A stretch of 64,000 nt of DNA from positions 1-64,000 of the forward strand of contig JAFGOM010000076.1 in the NCBI GenBank assembly GCA_016926505.1, written 5' to 3'. The first letter of the stretch is position 1, and each line of letters begins with the position of its first letter. Positions 47,954-57,225 of the stretch are shown in pieces. A program made the translations under genes and the position numbers. Source of the DNA: Methanospirillaceae archaeon (lineage in GTDB: Archaea > Halobacteriota > Methanomicrobia > Methanomicrobiales > Methanospirillaceae). The notes beneath the pieces were generated by a model. It saw only the letters and a program-made list of their open reading frames with translations, searched no databases and was not told the DNA's origin.

Positions 47954-48730
47954 TCACCTGAGATGAGAGATAACGTCGGAATGGAGGATCCTGTTTGTTG
48001 CAATAAGGTTGCTCTTGATACTCACTGCATCAGGGAATGGTATGGGGTTTTTATCGGTATCTGTTACTTCCCCTCCTGCTTCCTGGCAGACAAGGACTCC
48101 TGCAGCGGCATCGGTTACCCTGAGCATTCCCCTGATATCAATAAAACCGTCGAGACGGCCCGCTGCAACATAGCAGAGTTCAAGGGCGATGGCACCAAAC
48201 TGGCGTGAACGTCTGATTATTGAGGAGAGGTCCAGCAGATCTGCTCTCTGTTTTTTTAATCCGTACATACAGAGCGCACTGGTGCCGAGATCAGCCGTGT
48301 GAGAAACATGAATCCGGGTACCGTTCAGAAAGGCCCCTTTTCCCTTCTCTGCAGTAAATATTTCGTTATTGGCAAGATCCTTGACAAACGCTTTTAGAAT
48401 CTCTCCGTTGAGAGCGAAGCTGATAGAGAGGGCATAAAAAGGGATTGTTGCCAGTGCATTGTAGGTTCCGTCCAGTGGATCAAGAAAGATGGTGCCTGCA
48501 GGTCCGGGCATTGAAATGATTCCTGCCTCTTCACTCACAACCCGTGCGCAAAGCATGTGTTTTTCAATCTGCTTTAAAATACAGGATTCAGCAATATCAT
48601 CGATAACCCTGGTTGGAGTATTATCTGCCCCTGCCCGTAGTATCCGGTCTCCTTCCCGTGTGCCGATGAAAGGATGGATACATACCGAGACATCATCGGC
48701 AATCATGTTGCAGCAGGTAAAAAAATCCAT
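47954..48730 (-). CDS. suhB: Inositol monophosphatase / FBPase-type phosphatase
   Basis: Protein of 258 residues of the archaeal IMPase/FBPase (type IV) family, which in archaea can also be an NADP phosphatase. Metal-binding residues are in VVSEEAG, FLDPLDGTYN and the C-terminal RVTDAAAGVLVCQEAGG. It lies just before nadK, with both co-transcribed. True substrate cannot be told from sequence. Confidence 0.88.
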   Translation of the reverse strand: MDFFTCCNMIADDVSVCIHPFIGTREGDRILRAGADNTPTRVIDDIAESCILKQIEKHMLCARVVSEEAGIISMPGPAGTIFLDPLDGTYNALATIPFYALSISFALNGEILKAFVKDLANNEIFTAEKGKGAFLNGTRIHVSHTADLGTSALCMYGLKKQRADLLDLSSIIRRSRQFGAIALELCYVAAGRLDGFIDIRGMLRVTDAAAGVLVCQEAGGEVTDTDKNPIPFPDAVSIKSNLIATNRILHSDVISHLR

Positions 48731-48779
48731 ATTCTCTGTCCGTTTTTCCTGAATTGACTGATGTATTTATGTGCAGGTA

Positions 48780-48815
48780 TACAGATAAATATAACCAGTT
48801 TTACGGATGTGATTC
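48780..48815 (+). promoter_or_regulatory. Promoter of the aIF5A gene
   Basis: ATAAATATA (48785-48793) is a TATA box 23-31 bases before the ATG at 48816; GGATGTGAT close to the ATG resembles the archaeal GGTGAT ribosome binding site. Confidence 0.5.
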
Positions 48816-49196
48816 ATGAAAGAGCAGACAGAAGTCGGCAAGTTAAAAGAAGGGAGATATATTCTCATTGAGGACGAGCCCTGTAAAATCCTTGCCATTG
48901 CTACCTCTAAACCAGGAAAACATGGTGCTGCAAAGGCACGGGTAGATGCGGTTGGTATCTTTGACGGGATGAAGCGGTCGATCGTACAGCCGGTCTCTGC
49001 AAAGACCTATGTACCGGTTGTTGAACGGAAAGCCGGACAGGTCATCTCGATCTCCGGGAACTCGGTCCAGTTGATGGATATGGGTGATTATTCCAACTTT
49101 GAGATAGTAATTTCTGAAGAGTTGATGGGATCCATAGAGGTCGGAAAGGAGATTACCTATATCGAGTCAATGGGAAAGAAGAAGATTAGCACGTAG
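48816..49196 (+). CDS. eif5A: Translation initiation factor 5A
   Basis: Protein of 126 residues. The hypusination loop SKPGKHGAAK is present with Lys35 as the modified residue. aIF5A helps ribosomes pass difficult peptide bonds. Deoxyhypusine needs a polyamine, made from the agmatine pathway whose enzymes are encoded at 15.7 and 49.2 kb. Neighbour of agmatinase, as in many methanogens. Confidence 0.96.
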   Translation: MKEQTEVGKLKEGRYILIEDEPCKILAIATSKPGKHGAAKARVDAVGIFDGMKRSIVQPVSAKTYVPVVERKAGQVISISGNSVQLMDMGDYSNFEIVISEELMGSIEVGKEITYIESMGKKKIST

Positions 49197-49199
49197 ATT

Positions 49200-49229
49200 T
49201 CCCCTTTACGGGGGTTTCCTGTCTTTTTT
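49200..49229 (+). terminator. Hairpin and T-run between aIF5A and agmatinase
   Basis: CCCC and GGGG (49201-49213) can pair over a 5-base loop, followed by TCTTTTTT just before the agmatinase ATG. It may partly stop transcription between the two genes. Confidence 0.5.
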
Positions 49230-50087
49230 ATGATATCTGGTTTATTTCCTTTATTTGCTGATGCCGGTTCAGATTATGGCTCTGCCATGTATACCCTCTG
49301 TGGTGTTCCGTATGATGGAACAACGTCTTTTAAGCCCGGCACCCGGTATGGTCCGAAGGTAATCAGGGAATTGTCCTGGAATTTTGAGTCATGGATGGAT
49401 GAGCCGGGTTATGACTTTGCCGATATTCCTCTCTGTGATTGCGGAGATCTTGAGGTCGGGGTCATCCCGGACGAGGTTGTATCCGGAGTCAGGCAGGCAG
49501 TAGAAGACCTTGTTTGCGACGGGAAAGTTCCGGTTCTTCTGGGAGGGGAGCATTCGGTCACTATCGGTGCGGTAAGGGCAGTAGTGCCGGACTGGTACCT
49601 GGTCTGTGATGCCCACCTCGATTTAGAGGAAGAATTTCGTGGTTCTCAGCATAACCATGCGTGTACCACCCGGCGGATAATGGAGGAAGGGATAGGAAAC
49701 GTAATTATCATCGGTGCACGGAGCGGAACTGCAGATCAGTACCGGTATGCACGGGATCATGTGATGCTGTATACTGCTGATCATGTCAGGGAGATCGGTA
49801 TCCTTCGCGTTATTGAGGAGATTAAAAATACAGTTAACGGATCCCGGATCTATCTCTCGATAGATGCAGATGTGATTGACTGTTGTCTTACCCCGGGAGT
49901 GGGTACCCCGGAACCGTTCGGGCTCACCCCGCTGGATATACGGGAGGTTATCAGGGCTTTTGCTGCACAGACGGTTGCATTTGACTATATGGAAGTCTGT
50001 GATTTTGATAACGGGCAGACTGCTGCTGTTGCGGTGCAGTTGATCCGCGAGTTTATCGTGCAGAACTGGTTGTCCCGGATACGGTGA
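49230..50087 (+). CDS. speB: Agmatinase
   Basis: Enzyme of 285 residues hydrolysing agmatine to putrescine and urea with a Mn pair. Metal sites: GGEHS, DAHLDL, SIDADVID and the GTPEPFGL loop. The 22-residue lead before the YTLCGVPYDG strand resembles M. jannaschii agmatinase, which supports the ATG at 49230. That ATG directly follows a T-run. Together with pdaD it gives the arginine-agmatine-putrescine route. Confidence 0.93.
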   Translation: MISGLFPLFADAGSDYGSAMYTLCGVPYDGTTSFKPGTRYGPKVIRELSWNFESWMDEPGYDFADIPLCDCGDLEVGVIPDEVVSGVRQAVEDLVCDGKVPVLLGGEHSVTIGAVRAVVPDWYLVCDAHLDLEEEFRGSQHNHACTTRRIMEEGIGNVIIIGARSGTADQYRYARDHVMLYTADHVREIGILRVIEEIKNTVNGSRIYLSIDADVIDCCLTPGVGTPEPFGLTPLDIREVIRAFAAQTVAFDYMEVCDFDNGQTAAVAVQLIREFIVQNWLSRIR

Positions 50088-50105
50088 GTCTCTCTCCTGC
50101 CTCTC

Positions 50106-51761
50106 CTATGTTCTCAGCAGTATCGGGGCATCCAGCTTCCAGATCCACCCGTCATCTTTTCTGACCGGGATATCCTCAAAGGTTTTCTTTGTGGTTCCAT
50201 CGGTATCCCAGGAAATCTCAGCCTTCAGTACTCCTTCATTGCCGCGGATGATGGTATCAGAAACCGTAAAACCCGAGATGGTTATGTTCTGCAGGCGGTT
50301 TGTGACTGCTGCCCGGTAGAGTGCAAGCAGGCTGCACTCTTCTCCTGAAGAACAACTGACATCCCCGCTTTCACAATAGGGATCACGGAACGGGCAGCAT
50401 TTTCCCTGTTCGTGTGCGTAATCGCACTGGATGTCGGTATATTCATTCCTGGCGGTTGTCGTGAGGAGGTCATACAGGCTTTTTGCATAGGTATCAGAGT
50501 TATAATCGGCATTGAATGCATTCTGGTATCGGGTTACGAGGTTTTTGATGAGTTCAGCCTCGGGAAGCACGGGAAGTGAGTCTGACTGCCAGACTCCGTT
50601 CACATCCCTGGTCCAGGTGGTTGTTGCAGGCACGGTAACGGGATTAGTTTCGATGAGCCAGGTAATGTCTCCGGCAAGTGTCCCTTTATTTCCCTGAATC
50701 CACTCATCCCGTACCTGGAATGAGTCAATAACGGCCCCGTTCAGCCTGTCAGTGAGAAGGGTTACTGCATGTGCATTCTCTTTCCAGTTCTTTGTATCAG
50801 GAGATCCCGGTGTTAACCTGCTCGTGATATTAGTGATATACTTCTCCTGATACGGATCCGCATTGATGAGATCCTGGTATTGGGAGAATGCAGGATACAG
50901 GGCGTCTGTCTTCTCTTTGGCATATCCCATTCCTGCATAGGAACCGGTATTTGGATCCGGTATCATGATCCGGATCGAGTACGAATCGATAAAGGAGGAG
51001 TCGACATCAAATATGAAATCTCCCCCTCTATAGAAATTCTCTTTCCAGGGACGGGGATCTTTGAAGTCTTCGTTGTCATCCTCCCATAATTCCGGATTCA
51101 AACCCCCGGGGGGAGTAATAGTCCGAATAACTTCACTGGTAGTATTATCCAGAACGGTGATTGAAAAACGGGGAACAACTACTGAGAGTGATACAACATC
51201 AGCACTGTTTTTTGTTTCTCTTAAAAGAGCTTCTTCTTTTGTCCGAGTCAGAGTATTTGATTCTATTTCAGCCTCGGTAAGACCCTTTGCGAGGCTGACG
51301 TCATAGACCAGCTCCCAGTAGCCGTACGGGATCGTAACCGGGTTTGATATTCCGCCCGATTTTCCATCTATCTGGCTGTATATGAGCATTTTACGCTCAT
51401 CTGCCACGCTTGTCGGGTAGGGACGGGGAGGAGTATATGCCTGGTCTGATTCCAGGGTTACGGTGGTTCGTGACCGGTCCCAGGTGGGGACTGCGGTAGG
51501 AGTAGGTATGGGAGTTTCCGGCAATTCGAGAGGGATAAGTGCCAGTGAATCGGGTTCGGTGATATTTTGTGTTGTCAGGTTGAGTCCCGTGAGATCCTCA
51601 TTTTGGCCATCTGTCTCGTTCTCTGGTTGTATCTCTTCAGATATGTTATCCCTTGGAAGGAACATCACCTCTTCCCCGGTTATCATTGGTTTTATGAAGA
51701 CTGCCATGAAGAGGACAATGATGATTGCGAGAGCTACCATGAAGAGATCACGTTTCTCCAT
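50106..51761 (-). CDS. Membrane-anchored multidomain protein, larger paralogue
   Basis: Protein of 551 residues, not recognised. An N-terminal TM helix (about 5-27) is followed by KPMITGEEVMFLP, a Pro/Thr/Glu linker (35-110) and a beta-sandwich-like domain (about 112-270) shared with the next gene (YSQIDGKSGGIS; YGYWELVYDV; DSYSIRIMIP). Residues about 290-400 and 405-551 are two copies of an NTF2-like module, the second with seven Cys (DYAHEQGKCCPFRDPYC). ATG 51761 is used since the hydrophobic helix begins there. Probably faces outside the cell. Confidence 0.78.
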   Translation of the reverse strand: MEKRDLFMVALAIIIVLFMAVFIKPMITGEEVMFLPRDNISEEIQPENETDGQNEDLTGLNLTTQNITEPDSLALIPLELPETPIPTPTAVPTWDRSRTTVTLESDQAYTPPRPYPTSVADERKMLIYSQIDGKSGGISNPVTIPYGYWELVYDVSLAKGLTEAEIESNTLTRTKEEALLRETKNSADVVSLSVVVPRFSITVLDNTTSEVIRTITPPGGLNPELWEDDNEDFKDPRPWKENFYRGGDFIFDVDSSFIDSYSIRIMIPDPNTGSYAGMGYAKEKTDALYPAFSQYQDLINADPYQEKYITNITSRLTPGSPDTKNWKENAHAVTLLTDRLNGAVIDSFQVRDEWIQGNKGTLAGDITWLIETNPVTVPATTTWTRDVNGVWQSDSLPVLPEAELIKNLVTRYQNAFNADYNSDTYAKSLYDLLTTTARNEYTDIQCDYAHEQGKCCPFRDPYCESGDVSCSSGEECSLLALYRAAVTNRLQNITISGFTVSDTIIRGNEGVLKAEISWDTDGTTKKTFEDIPVRKDDGWIWKLDAPILLRT

Positions 51762-51866
51762 GGGTGAATGTACTACCGGCAGGGATTTAAGGTCTCTCGT
51801 ATGGTGTCTTTGGCCCAAAAAATTGAATATTAATGGGAATGGCAGAGAAAATGAGTAAATTGGGGA

Positions 51867-52517
51867 TTATGACCATTCATCAAGGTATTTTTTTGGTACA
51901 AGGATAGTGATGGTGTACTCCCGGAGTTCCTGACAGGTGACCATAAAATAATAAAGCCGGTCACCCTCAAAGAATCTGACATCGCGGTAATCCGGTTCCT
52001 GATCCGGCCTCCAGGTAAGTGTTCTGACAAGACGGGTATCTACAACACGGTTGTTTTCCCGGATCTCTTCCATGATGTCAAGGATAAAGATGGGATCGGT
52101 TCCATCAGGGACTGCCGAGAACGTGATCTCCCAGTAGGGGAATGGCATGAGGAAGGTTCCGGTCTTACCACTGTACTTACTGGTGATTGATGCAAACGGT
52201 ACCATGGAGATTGCCGGCATCGGCATGTCGGGATCCGGCTGCCAGAGCGATCCCTGTGGTGAATACGTTGTCGTAGGGCTAATGTCCGGGATGAATGGTT
52301 TCTCCGTGATAACCGGTTTAGGTGTGGGGGGATTGGTCATCCCTGGTGTGACCGGCGGAATAACCTGAACCGGGGTAACGGGTACATCAACAGGTGGCTC
52401 CGGGGATGAAGGCAGGAATACAACATCTTCCCCTGTGAGAATGGGTTTTACCACGATGGCCAGGATCAGTACAACGATGATCCCTGCGATAATAACCAGG
52501 TAATCCCCCCTTTCCAT
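51867..52517 (-). CDS. Membrane-anchored protein, smaller paralogue
   Basis: Protein of 216 residues: N-terminal TM helix (6-26), then KPILTGEDVVFLP, a Pro/Thr-rich linker (37-90) and a beta domain (about 100-216) that aligns with residues 112-270 of the previous gene (KYSGKTGTF; FPYWEITFSA; REYTITILVP). The pair has the same start pattern ME(K/R)xD and TGE(E/D)VxFLP, so one arose by duplication with loss or gain of the NTF2-like part. No known function. Confidence 0.78.
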   Translation of the reverse strand: MERGDYLVIIAGIIVVLILAIVVKPILTGEDVVFLPSSPEPPVDVPVTPVQVIPPVTPGMTNPPTPKPVITEKPFIPDISPTTTYSPQGSLWQPDPDMPMPAISMVPFASITSKYSGKTGTFLMPFPYWEITFSAVPDGTDPIFILDIMEEIRENNRVVDTRLVRTLTWRPDQEPDYRDVRFFEGDRLYYFMVTCQELREYTITILVPKKYLDEWS

Positions 52518-52694
52518 GATATGTACCTATCTCTCTTTTCATCTATAAGATACTGTAAGCTTTATTATCCCAGTCTAACTGTCCTTTTGTGTCCCGGGGC
52601 TCTTCCGGGATACCATCCTTTTTTCTCTCCCTGCTCCCGAATGCTTATCGTGTAGTTACACCCAGTACTAGAGGTATAACCGAGGAGATACAAG

Positions 52695-53579
52695 ATGTCA
52701 GAAAATACAACCAAACCGTCAGATACCTGTGATTCTAACTGTTCCTCATGTCCGCATGGAACCACCTGTGAGGATGCAGAAAAACGAAGTAATCTTCCTC
52801 CCAAGGCGGCAGTCGATGTCAGACATGTTATCCTTGTTCTTTCAGGGAAAGGAGGTGTCGGCAAGTCGACGGTATCGGTGAACCTGGCCTATGCCCTCTC
52901 GAACAAGGGGAGGCAGGTCGGACTCCTTGATCTTGATATCCATGGGCCGAACATCCCGAAAATGCTCGGTATTGAGCAGCACCAGCTCCTTGCAGAAGAT
53001 AATAAGATAGTCCCGGTCAGGGTCACGGGATCCCTGCAGGTGGTATCCATGGCATTTCTGCTTCCACAGCCTGATTCTCCGGTAATCTGGCGGGGCGCCA
53101 TGAAGAATACCGCAATAAGTCAGTTTTTAAATGAGACACGATGGGGTTCCCTTGATTATCTTGTCGTGGATCTTCCCCCGGGAACCGGGGATGAGGCGTT
53201 ATCGATTGCACAACTGGCACCAAATGTACGGGGTGCGGTTATCGTGACTACCCCGCAGGATGTCTCGACCTTAGACTCGACAAAGGCAATCTCTTTTGTT
53301 GAGAAGATCGGGCTTGAGGTACTTGGTGTTATCGAGAACATGAGCGGGTTTGCCTGTCCCCACTGCGGTGAGATGATCGATCTCTTTGGGTCCGGCGGTG
53401 GGGAGCGGATTGCAAAGGCTCATAACGTTCCGTTCCTTGGAAGCATCCCTATTGATATCGAGATGCGAAAAGCCGGGGATGAGGGTCGTCCGTTTATCAT
53501 CCGGAAGGGAGAAAAGACACCCTCCTGGATCGCGATCAATGAGGTCATGGAGCGCCTGGTATCGGTTGTTGAAGGGTGA
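52695..53579 (+). CDS. Mrp/NBP35-type Fe-S cluster carrier ATPase
   Basis: Protein of 294 residues that binds and transfers Fe-S clusters. An N-terminal CxxxCxxCxxxxxC cluster motif (residues 12-25, CDSNCSSCPHGTTC) precedes deviant Walker A GKGGVGKST (51-59), and the dimer CxxC motif is in FACPHCGE. GAGGAGAT lies upstream of the ATG. The next small gene overlaps or abuts its stop. Confidence 0.94.
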   Translation: MSENTTKPSDTCDSNCSSCPHGTTCEDAEKRSNLPPKAAVDVRHVILVLSGKGGVGKSTVSVNLAYALSNKGRQVGLLDLDIHGPNIPKMLGIEQHQLLAEDNKIVPVRVTGSLQVVSMAFLLPQPDSPVIWRGAMKNTAISQFLNETRWGSLDYLVVDLPPGTGDEALSIAQLAPNVRGAVIVTTPQDVSTLDSTKAISFVEKIGLEVLGVIENMSGFACPHCGEMIDLFGSGGGERIAKAHNVPFLGSIPIDIEMRKAGDEGRPFIIRKGEKTPSWIAINEVMERLVSVVEG

Positions 53580-53581
53580 GT

Positions 53582-53890
53582 ATGGATTATTTCCGCATCC
53601 TCTCCGGAATCGAGGAGCCTCTTCCGGTCTACAACGATATTGTAACGTGCCTTACAGATATCTCCCTCTTTCCGGATCTCATCGAGCCTATCTACCGAAG
53701 CGCAATCCTGCTCTCTGATGAAGACCTGCTCCGTCTGAGGTTTGCCCTTTTACGGCTGCAGATGTATGCGGACATTAACCGGAACCAGGATCTTGACCTT
53801 GCACAGCAGGTAAAGTACGTGGCAGAGATCCTGCAGGAAACCCTGTTTGGAGAGATTCTCATCACCATGCGTGAACAGGAAGAAGAGTAA
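53582..53890 (+). CDS. Small helical protein of unknown function
   Basis: Protein of 102 residues, almost all helix-forming, acidic (SLFPDLIEPIYRSAILLSDEDLLRLR). No family recognised. Either GTG 53576 (4-base overlap with mrp) or ATG 53582 could start it; the ATG has GGGTGAGT before it. Coupled to mrp, so it may be an Fe-S or regulatory partner (inference). Confidence 0.7.
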   Translation: MDYFRILSGIEEPLPVYNDIVTCLTDISLFPDLIEPIYRSAILLSDEDLLRLRFALLRLQMYADINRNQDLDLAQQVKYVAEILQETLFGEILITMREQEEE

Positions 53891-53914
53891 CTGGAAGGAA
53901 AGCCTGTTTTTTCG

Positions 53915-55438
53915 ATGAGTCCGAATACGTCTTCTGACTTTCATCTTACCCTGTGTCCTGCCCCTGGTGGCAGCATTGAAGAGATATGTACTATCCTTTC
54001 TTCCCTGCACCTTTCTATTGGCAGGATCCGGTTTGATGAGGATATCGATCCGGGATACCTTTTTGTCTCGGTATCAGGATGCAGGGCGGCATATGAATCA
54101 TCCATAGAGTTGTTACAAGCGGCAGGGTACTGGATCATGCATGACCAGGATCCGGAAATCATATCAATTGAGATATATCACGATCCGGTCCACCCGGTTA
54201 TTGTCTCACTCCTTAGTAAAGCACAGGAACAGGGCCTTCGAATTCTCTCTCTTGATGCCGATGACCGGGGAAAGGACCCATCCCGTTTTCGTGCAACCTG
54301 TATCTCGCCATCTGTCCCTGTTGCAGAGGCATTTCAATCCTGGGTGCAGGAGCAGTTTCCTGGTGCCTTGTGTAATATATCAGATGATGATGCGCATAAA
54401 CGAGGATTTTATGATACGTATGCTGCGTCAATCCGGGCGATTACTGATGGTACCGCCCGTCCCCCTGTCTACGATCTGGTGAACCGGTTCTCCCATGCTT
54501 CACAGTCCCTGACCTGGTTTTTGAGGGATTACCTGACTACGCTCAGACGGGCACTTGAGAATGGAGAGGAACTGCAGAAGAGCTGCACAGATGCCTTTTC
54601 TGCAACAATACAGAAGATACCTGTTGCAGAGAATCTTATCCTTCATTGTTTTCAGCTTCCCTGCGGAGGCAATATTTTTCTTCTCGATTCCCCGCAGGAG
54701 CTGGTTATGGTCGATACCGGGTACGGACTGTATCACGATGATGTCATGCAGATGTTTGCTGCAATCGGAATTGATATCTCCCGGCTTACCCGCATTATCA
54801 TAACCCATGGTGACTCTGATCACTGTGGTGCGGCCGGGTATTTTTCTGTACCGGTATGTGCTCATGAGGGGACCGGGAAGGTTATTGCAACCCGGAACCG
54901 TGCTACCGGCTCTATTCACGAGGACTGGATCGTGCAGGAGGTATATACCCTCATGATAAACCTCTTTGGCAGAATGCATCCCGGAGAATCGTTTCAGTTC
55001 TTTCCTCCCGCCGGTGATGAATATATCGAAGGGTTTGCCGTTCTTGACCGGATGGAGATAGGGGGATGTGAATTTTTTATCCTGGAAAGTCATGGCGGGC
55101 ACCAGCACGGGCTTATTTACCTGTACTCCCGTGATGCAGGGTTGCTTTTTACCTCAGACACGATCCTTAATCTTTCCGGTCTTACCGAAGGCAGGAGACG
55201 ATATAATGGGTTTGCCGTGTATCTCGTCACCACGGTTAACGTGGATCCGGCCCTGGTAAAGACGGAACGGGCTGCGCTTACTGCTCTTGCCAGGAAGGCA
55301 GATGATCTCTGGCATACAAAGACCGGTCATCCTCTTTATGTCGCCTGCGGTCACGGGCCGGTCTCGGTTGTTACTGATTCGGGTCTTGTCCGCACCGGAA
55401 CAACCATGCAGTACACCCATGTGTCAGGTCTTACCTGA
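53915..55438 (+). CDS. Metallo-beta-lactamase with large N-terminal domain
   Basis: Protein of 507 residues. About 240 N-terminal residues are not recognised (two alpha/beta blocks with PGGSIEEICTILSSLHLSIG), followed by a metallo-beta-lactamase-fold domain with ITHGDSDHCGAAG (His298, Asp300, Asp302, His303) and later CGHG (ACGHGPVS). MBL enzymes hydrolyse esters, thioesters or nucleic acids, so the substrate cannot be told. It lies after mrp and the small gene on the same strand. Confidence 0.82.
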   Translation: MSPNTSSDFHLTLCPAPGGSIEEICTILSSLHLSIGRIRFDEDIDPGYLFVSVSGCRAAYESSIELLQAAGYWIMHDQDPEIISIEIYHDPVHPVIVSLLSKAQEQGLRILSLDADDRGKDPSRFRATCISPSVPVAEAFQSWVQEQFPGALCNISDDDAHKRGFYDTYAASIRAITDGTARPPVYDLVNRFSHASQSLTWFLRDYLTTLRRALENGEELQKSCTDAFSATIQKIPVAENLILHCFQLPCGGNIFLLDSPQELVMVDTGYGLYHDDVMQMFAAIGIDISRLTRIIITHGDSDHCGAAGYFSVPVCAHEGTGKVIATRNRATGSIHEDWIVQEVYTLMINLFGRMHPGESFQFFPPAGDEYIEGFAVLDRMEIGGCEFFILESHGGHQHGLIYLYSRDAGLLFTSDTILNLSGLTEGRRRYNGFAVYLVTTVNVDPALVKTERAALTALARKADDLWHTKTGHPLYVACGHGPVSVVTDSGLVRTGTTMQYTHVSGLT

Positions 55439-55510
55439 TTCCTCTGACTCCTTCTTTTTATACCAGTAGAAATCATCAAGAAGACCGGTATCGTATCTCT
55501 CTACACAGGT

Positions 55511-56107
55511 ATGATTCACCGGGTACAGGATATGATGCGCCTGATGGCGCATGAGATAGAAGCAGTCTGTAAAACGATCTCTGATATACAGGTTCAGTCC
55601 TTTGTTGACGAGATCCTTGCTTCGGGCCGGATCTATGTGATGGGAGCAGGAAGATCCGGGCTTGTAGCAAAGGCGTTTGCAATGCGGCTGATGCATCTTG
55701 GACTGACCAGCTATGTGGTCGGTGAGACGATTACTCCGGCACTGCTGAACGGAGATCTTGTGATTGTGCTCTCCGGTTCCGGACAGACCCGGACGATCGC
55801 AGAGATCGCAGAGACCGCAAAGAGCATTGGCGGCCGGGTTGCTCTTGTCACGTCAAATCCTGACTCAGCTATCGGGAAACTTGCCGATGCCACGGTTGTA
55901 ATTGCGCAGCACAGGGAGGATATTCCTGATGATTCGGTGAATTTTGATGTACGGGAGATGCTTGGTGAACACCGGTCTTTTGCGCCGTTAGGGACATTCT
56001 TTGAGACTGCATCGATGACATTTTGTGATGCGGTCATCTCGTACCTCATGGAGGAGAGAAAGATTGACGAGGCCGAATTAAAAGGCAGGCATGCAAATAT
56101 TGAGTAG
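55511..56107 (+). CDS. hxlB: 6-phospho-3-hexuloisomerase
   Basis: SIS-domain protein of 198 residues, converting 3-hexulose 6-phosphate to fructose 6-phosphate in the ribulose monophosphate route (used in archaea in reverse to make ribulose 5-phosphate). SIS motif MGAGRSGLVAKAFAMRLMHLG and SGSGQTRTIAE are intact. No phosphohexulose synthase is in the window. Next gene is 9 bases on. Confidence 0.9.
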   Translation: MIHRVQDMMRLMAHEIEAVCKTISDIQVQSFVDEILASGRIYVMGAGRSGLVAKAFAMRLMHLGLTSYVVGETITPALLNGDLVIVLSGSGQTRTIAEIAETAKSIGGRVALVTSNPDSAIGKLADATVVIAQHREDIPDDSVNFDVREMLGEHRSFAPLGTFFETASMTFCDAVISYLMEERKIDEAELKGRHANIE

Positions 56108-56116
56108 TGATGTTGT

Positions 56117-57220
56117 ATGGGATTTGGATCGATAGCAAGGCGGGCAGAGCAGGTATCAGAATCACAGATCCGGAAGTTCTTCCAGGAAGCAAAACCGGGA
56201 TCGGTCAGTCTCTCGCTCGGACAGCCTGATTTTGTCACTCCGCTGCATATCAGGGAAGCTGCCATTGCAGCAATCAGGGAAGGGAAGACCGGATATACGT
56301 TCAACACCGGGCTTTTGGAGTTACGGGAGGCGATATGTGCCAGGCTTGCCACAGACAATGACCTTTCGTATAACCCTTCCCAGGTTGTCGTGACGGCGGG
56401 AGCCGGCGAGGCAATTTTTGTTGCGATGCAGGCACTGGTGAATGCCGGAGACCGGGTGCTTGTTCCAGACCCCGGGTTTGTCTCGTACCGGGAGTGCGTC
56501 ACCCTTGCAGGGGGCATTCCTGACATGGTTCCCTTACAGTCGGATCTGCATCTTGACATTGACGCAGTTCAGGAGCGCTTATCAGGAGCGAGGATGATGG
56601 TTTTAAACTCTCCTGCCAACCCGACCGGTGTTGTCGAGCCAAAAGAGTCGATACGGGCCATCGTTGAGTACGCGGCAGATGCCGGGGTATGTGTCCTCTC
56701 TGATGAGGTGTACGAGCATTTCGTGTACGGTGCAGAGACGGTGAGTGCTGCCCGGTTTTCAGAGGATGTGATAACCGTGAACGCAACGAGCAAGACGTAT
56801 GCGATGACCGGCTGGCGGGCCGGGTACCTCGCAGGGCCGGAGTCGTATGTGCGGCAGTGTACAAAGATACACCAGTACTGCCAGACCTGTGCCTGTTCGA
56901 TCTCCCAGTATGCAGCGCTTGCTGCATATACCGGTGACCAGTCCTGCGTGGCAGAGATGCGGGATGAGTATGCAGCACGGCGCGATATGCTCTGCCAGGG
57001 TCTGCAGGATCTCGGGTTCTCGTTTCCCATCCCGGAAGGTGCTTTTTATCTTTTTGTTCCGATGGATGCAGACACATTCTCTTCTATCATCGATCACGGG
57101 GTGGTTATTGTGCCTGGTGATGCGTTTGGCAGTGGTGGTGGCGGGTATGCACGGTTCAGTTATGCAGCATCACGCGATATCATACAGACTGCATTAAACA
57201 GGATAAAGGACGCAGTATAA
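56117..57220 (+). CDS. Class I aminotransferase (aspartate-type)
   Basis: PLP enzyme of 367 residues. The PLP lysine is Lys226 in NATSKTYAMTGWRAGY; the PLP phosphate region GAGEAIFV and the NPTGVV turn are normal. Likely an aspartate or broad amino-acid aminotransferase. It is followed by an M42 peptidase 5 bases later, so the two are probably co-transcribed. Confidence 0.9.
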   Translation: MGFGSIARRAEQVSESQIRKFFQEAKPGSVSLSLGQPDFVTPLHIREAAIAAIREGKTGYTFNTGLLELREAICARLATDNDLSYNPSQVVVTAGAGEAIFVAMQALVNAGDRVLVPDPGFVSYRECVTLAGGIPDMVPLQSDLHLDIDAVQERLSGARMMVLNSPANPTGVVEPKESIRAIVEYAADAGVCVLSDEVYEHFVYGAETVSAARFSEDVITVNATSKTYAMTGWRAGYLAGPESYVRQCTKIHQYCQTCACSISQYAALAAYTGDQSCVAEMRDEYAARRDMLCQGLQDLGFSFPIPEGAFYLFVPMDADTFSSIIDHGVVIVPGDAFGSGGGGYARFSYAASRDIIQTALNRIKDAV

Positions 57221-57225
57221 GAAGG

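Noticed and set aside
54500-55108. 202-codon frame antisense to the metallo-beta-lactamase gene
   Set aside because: Shadow frame; the plus-strand gene has the metal motif.
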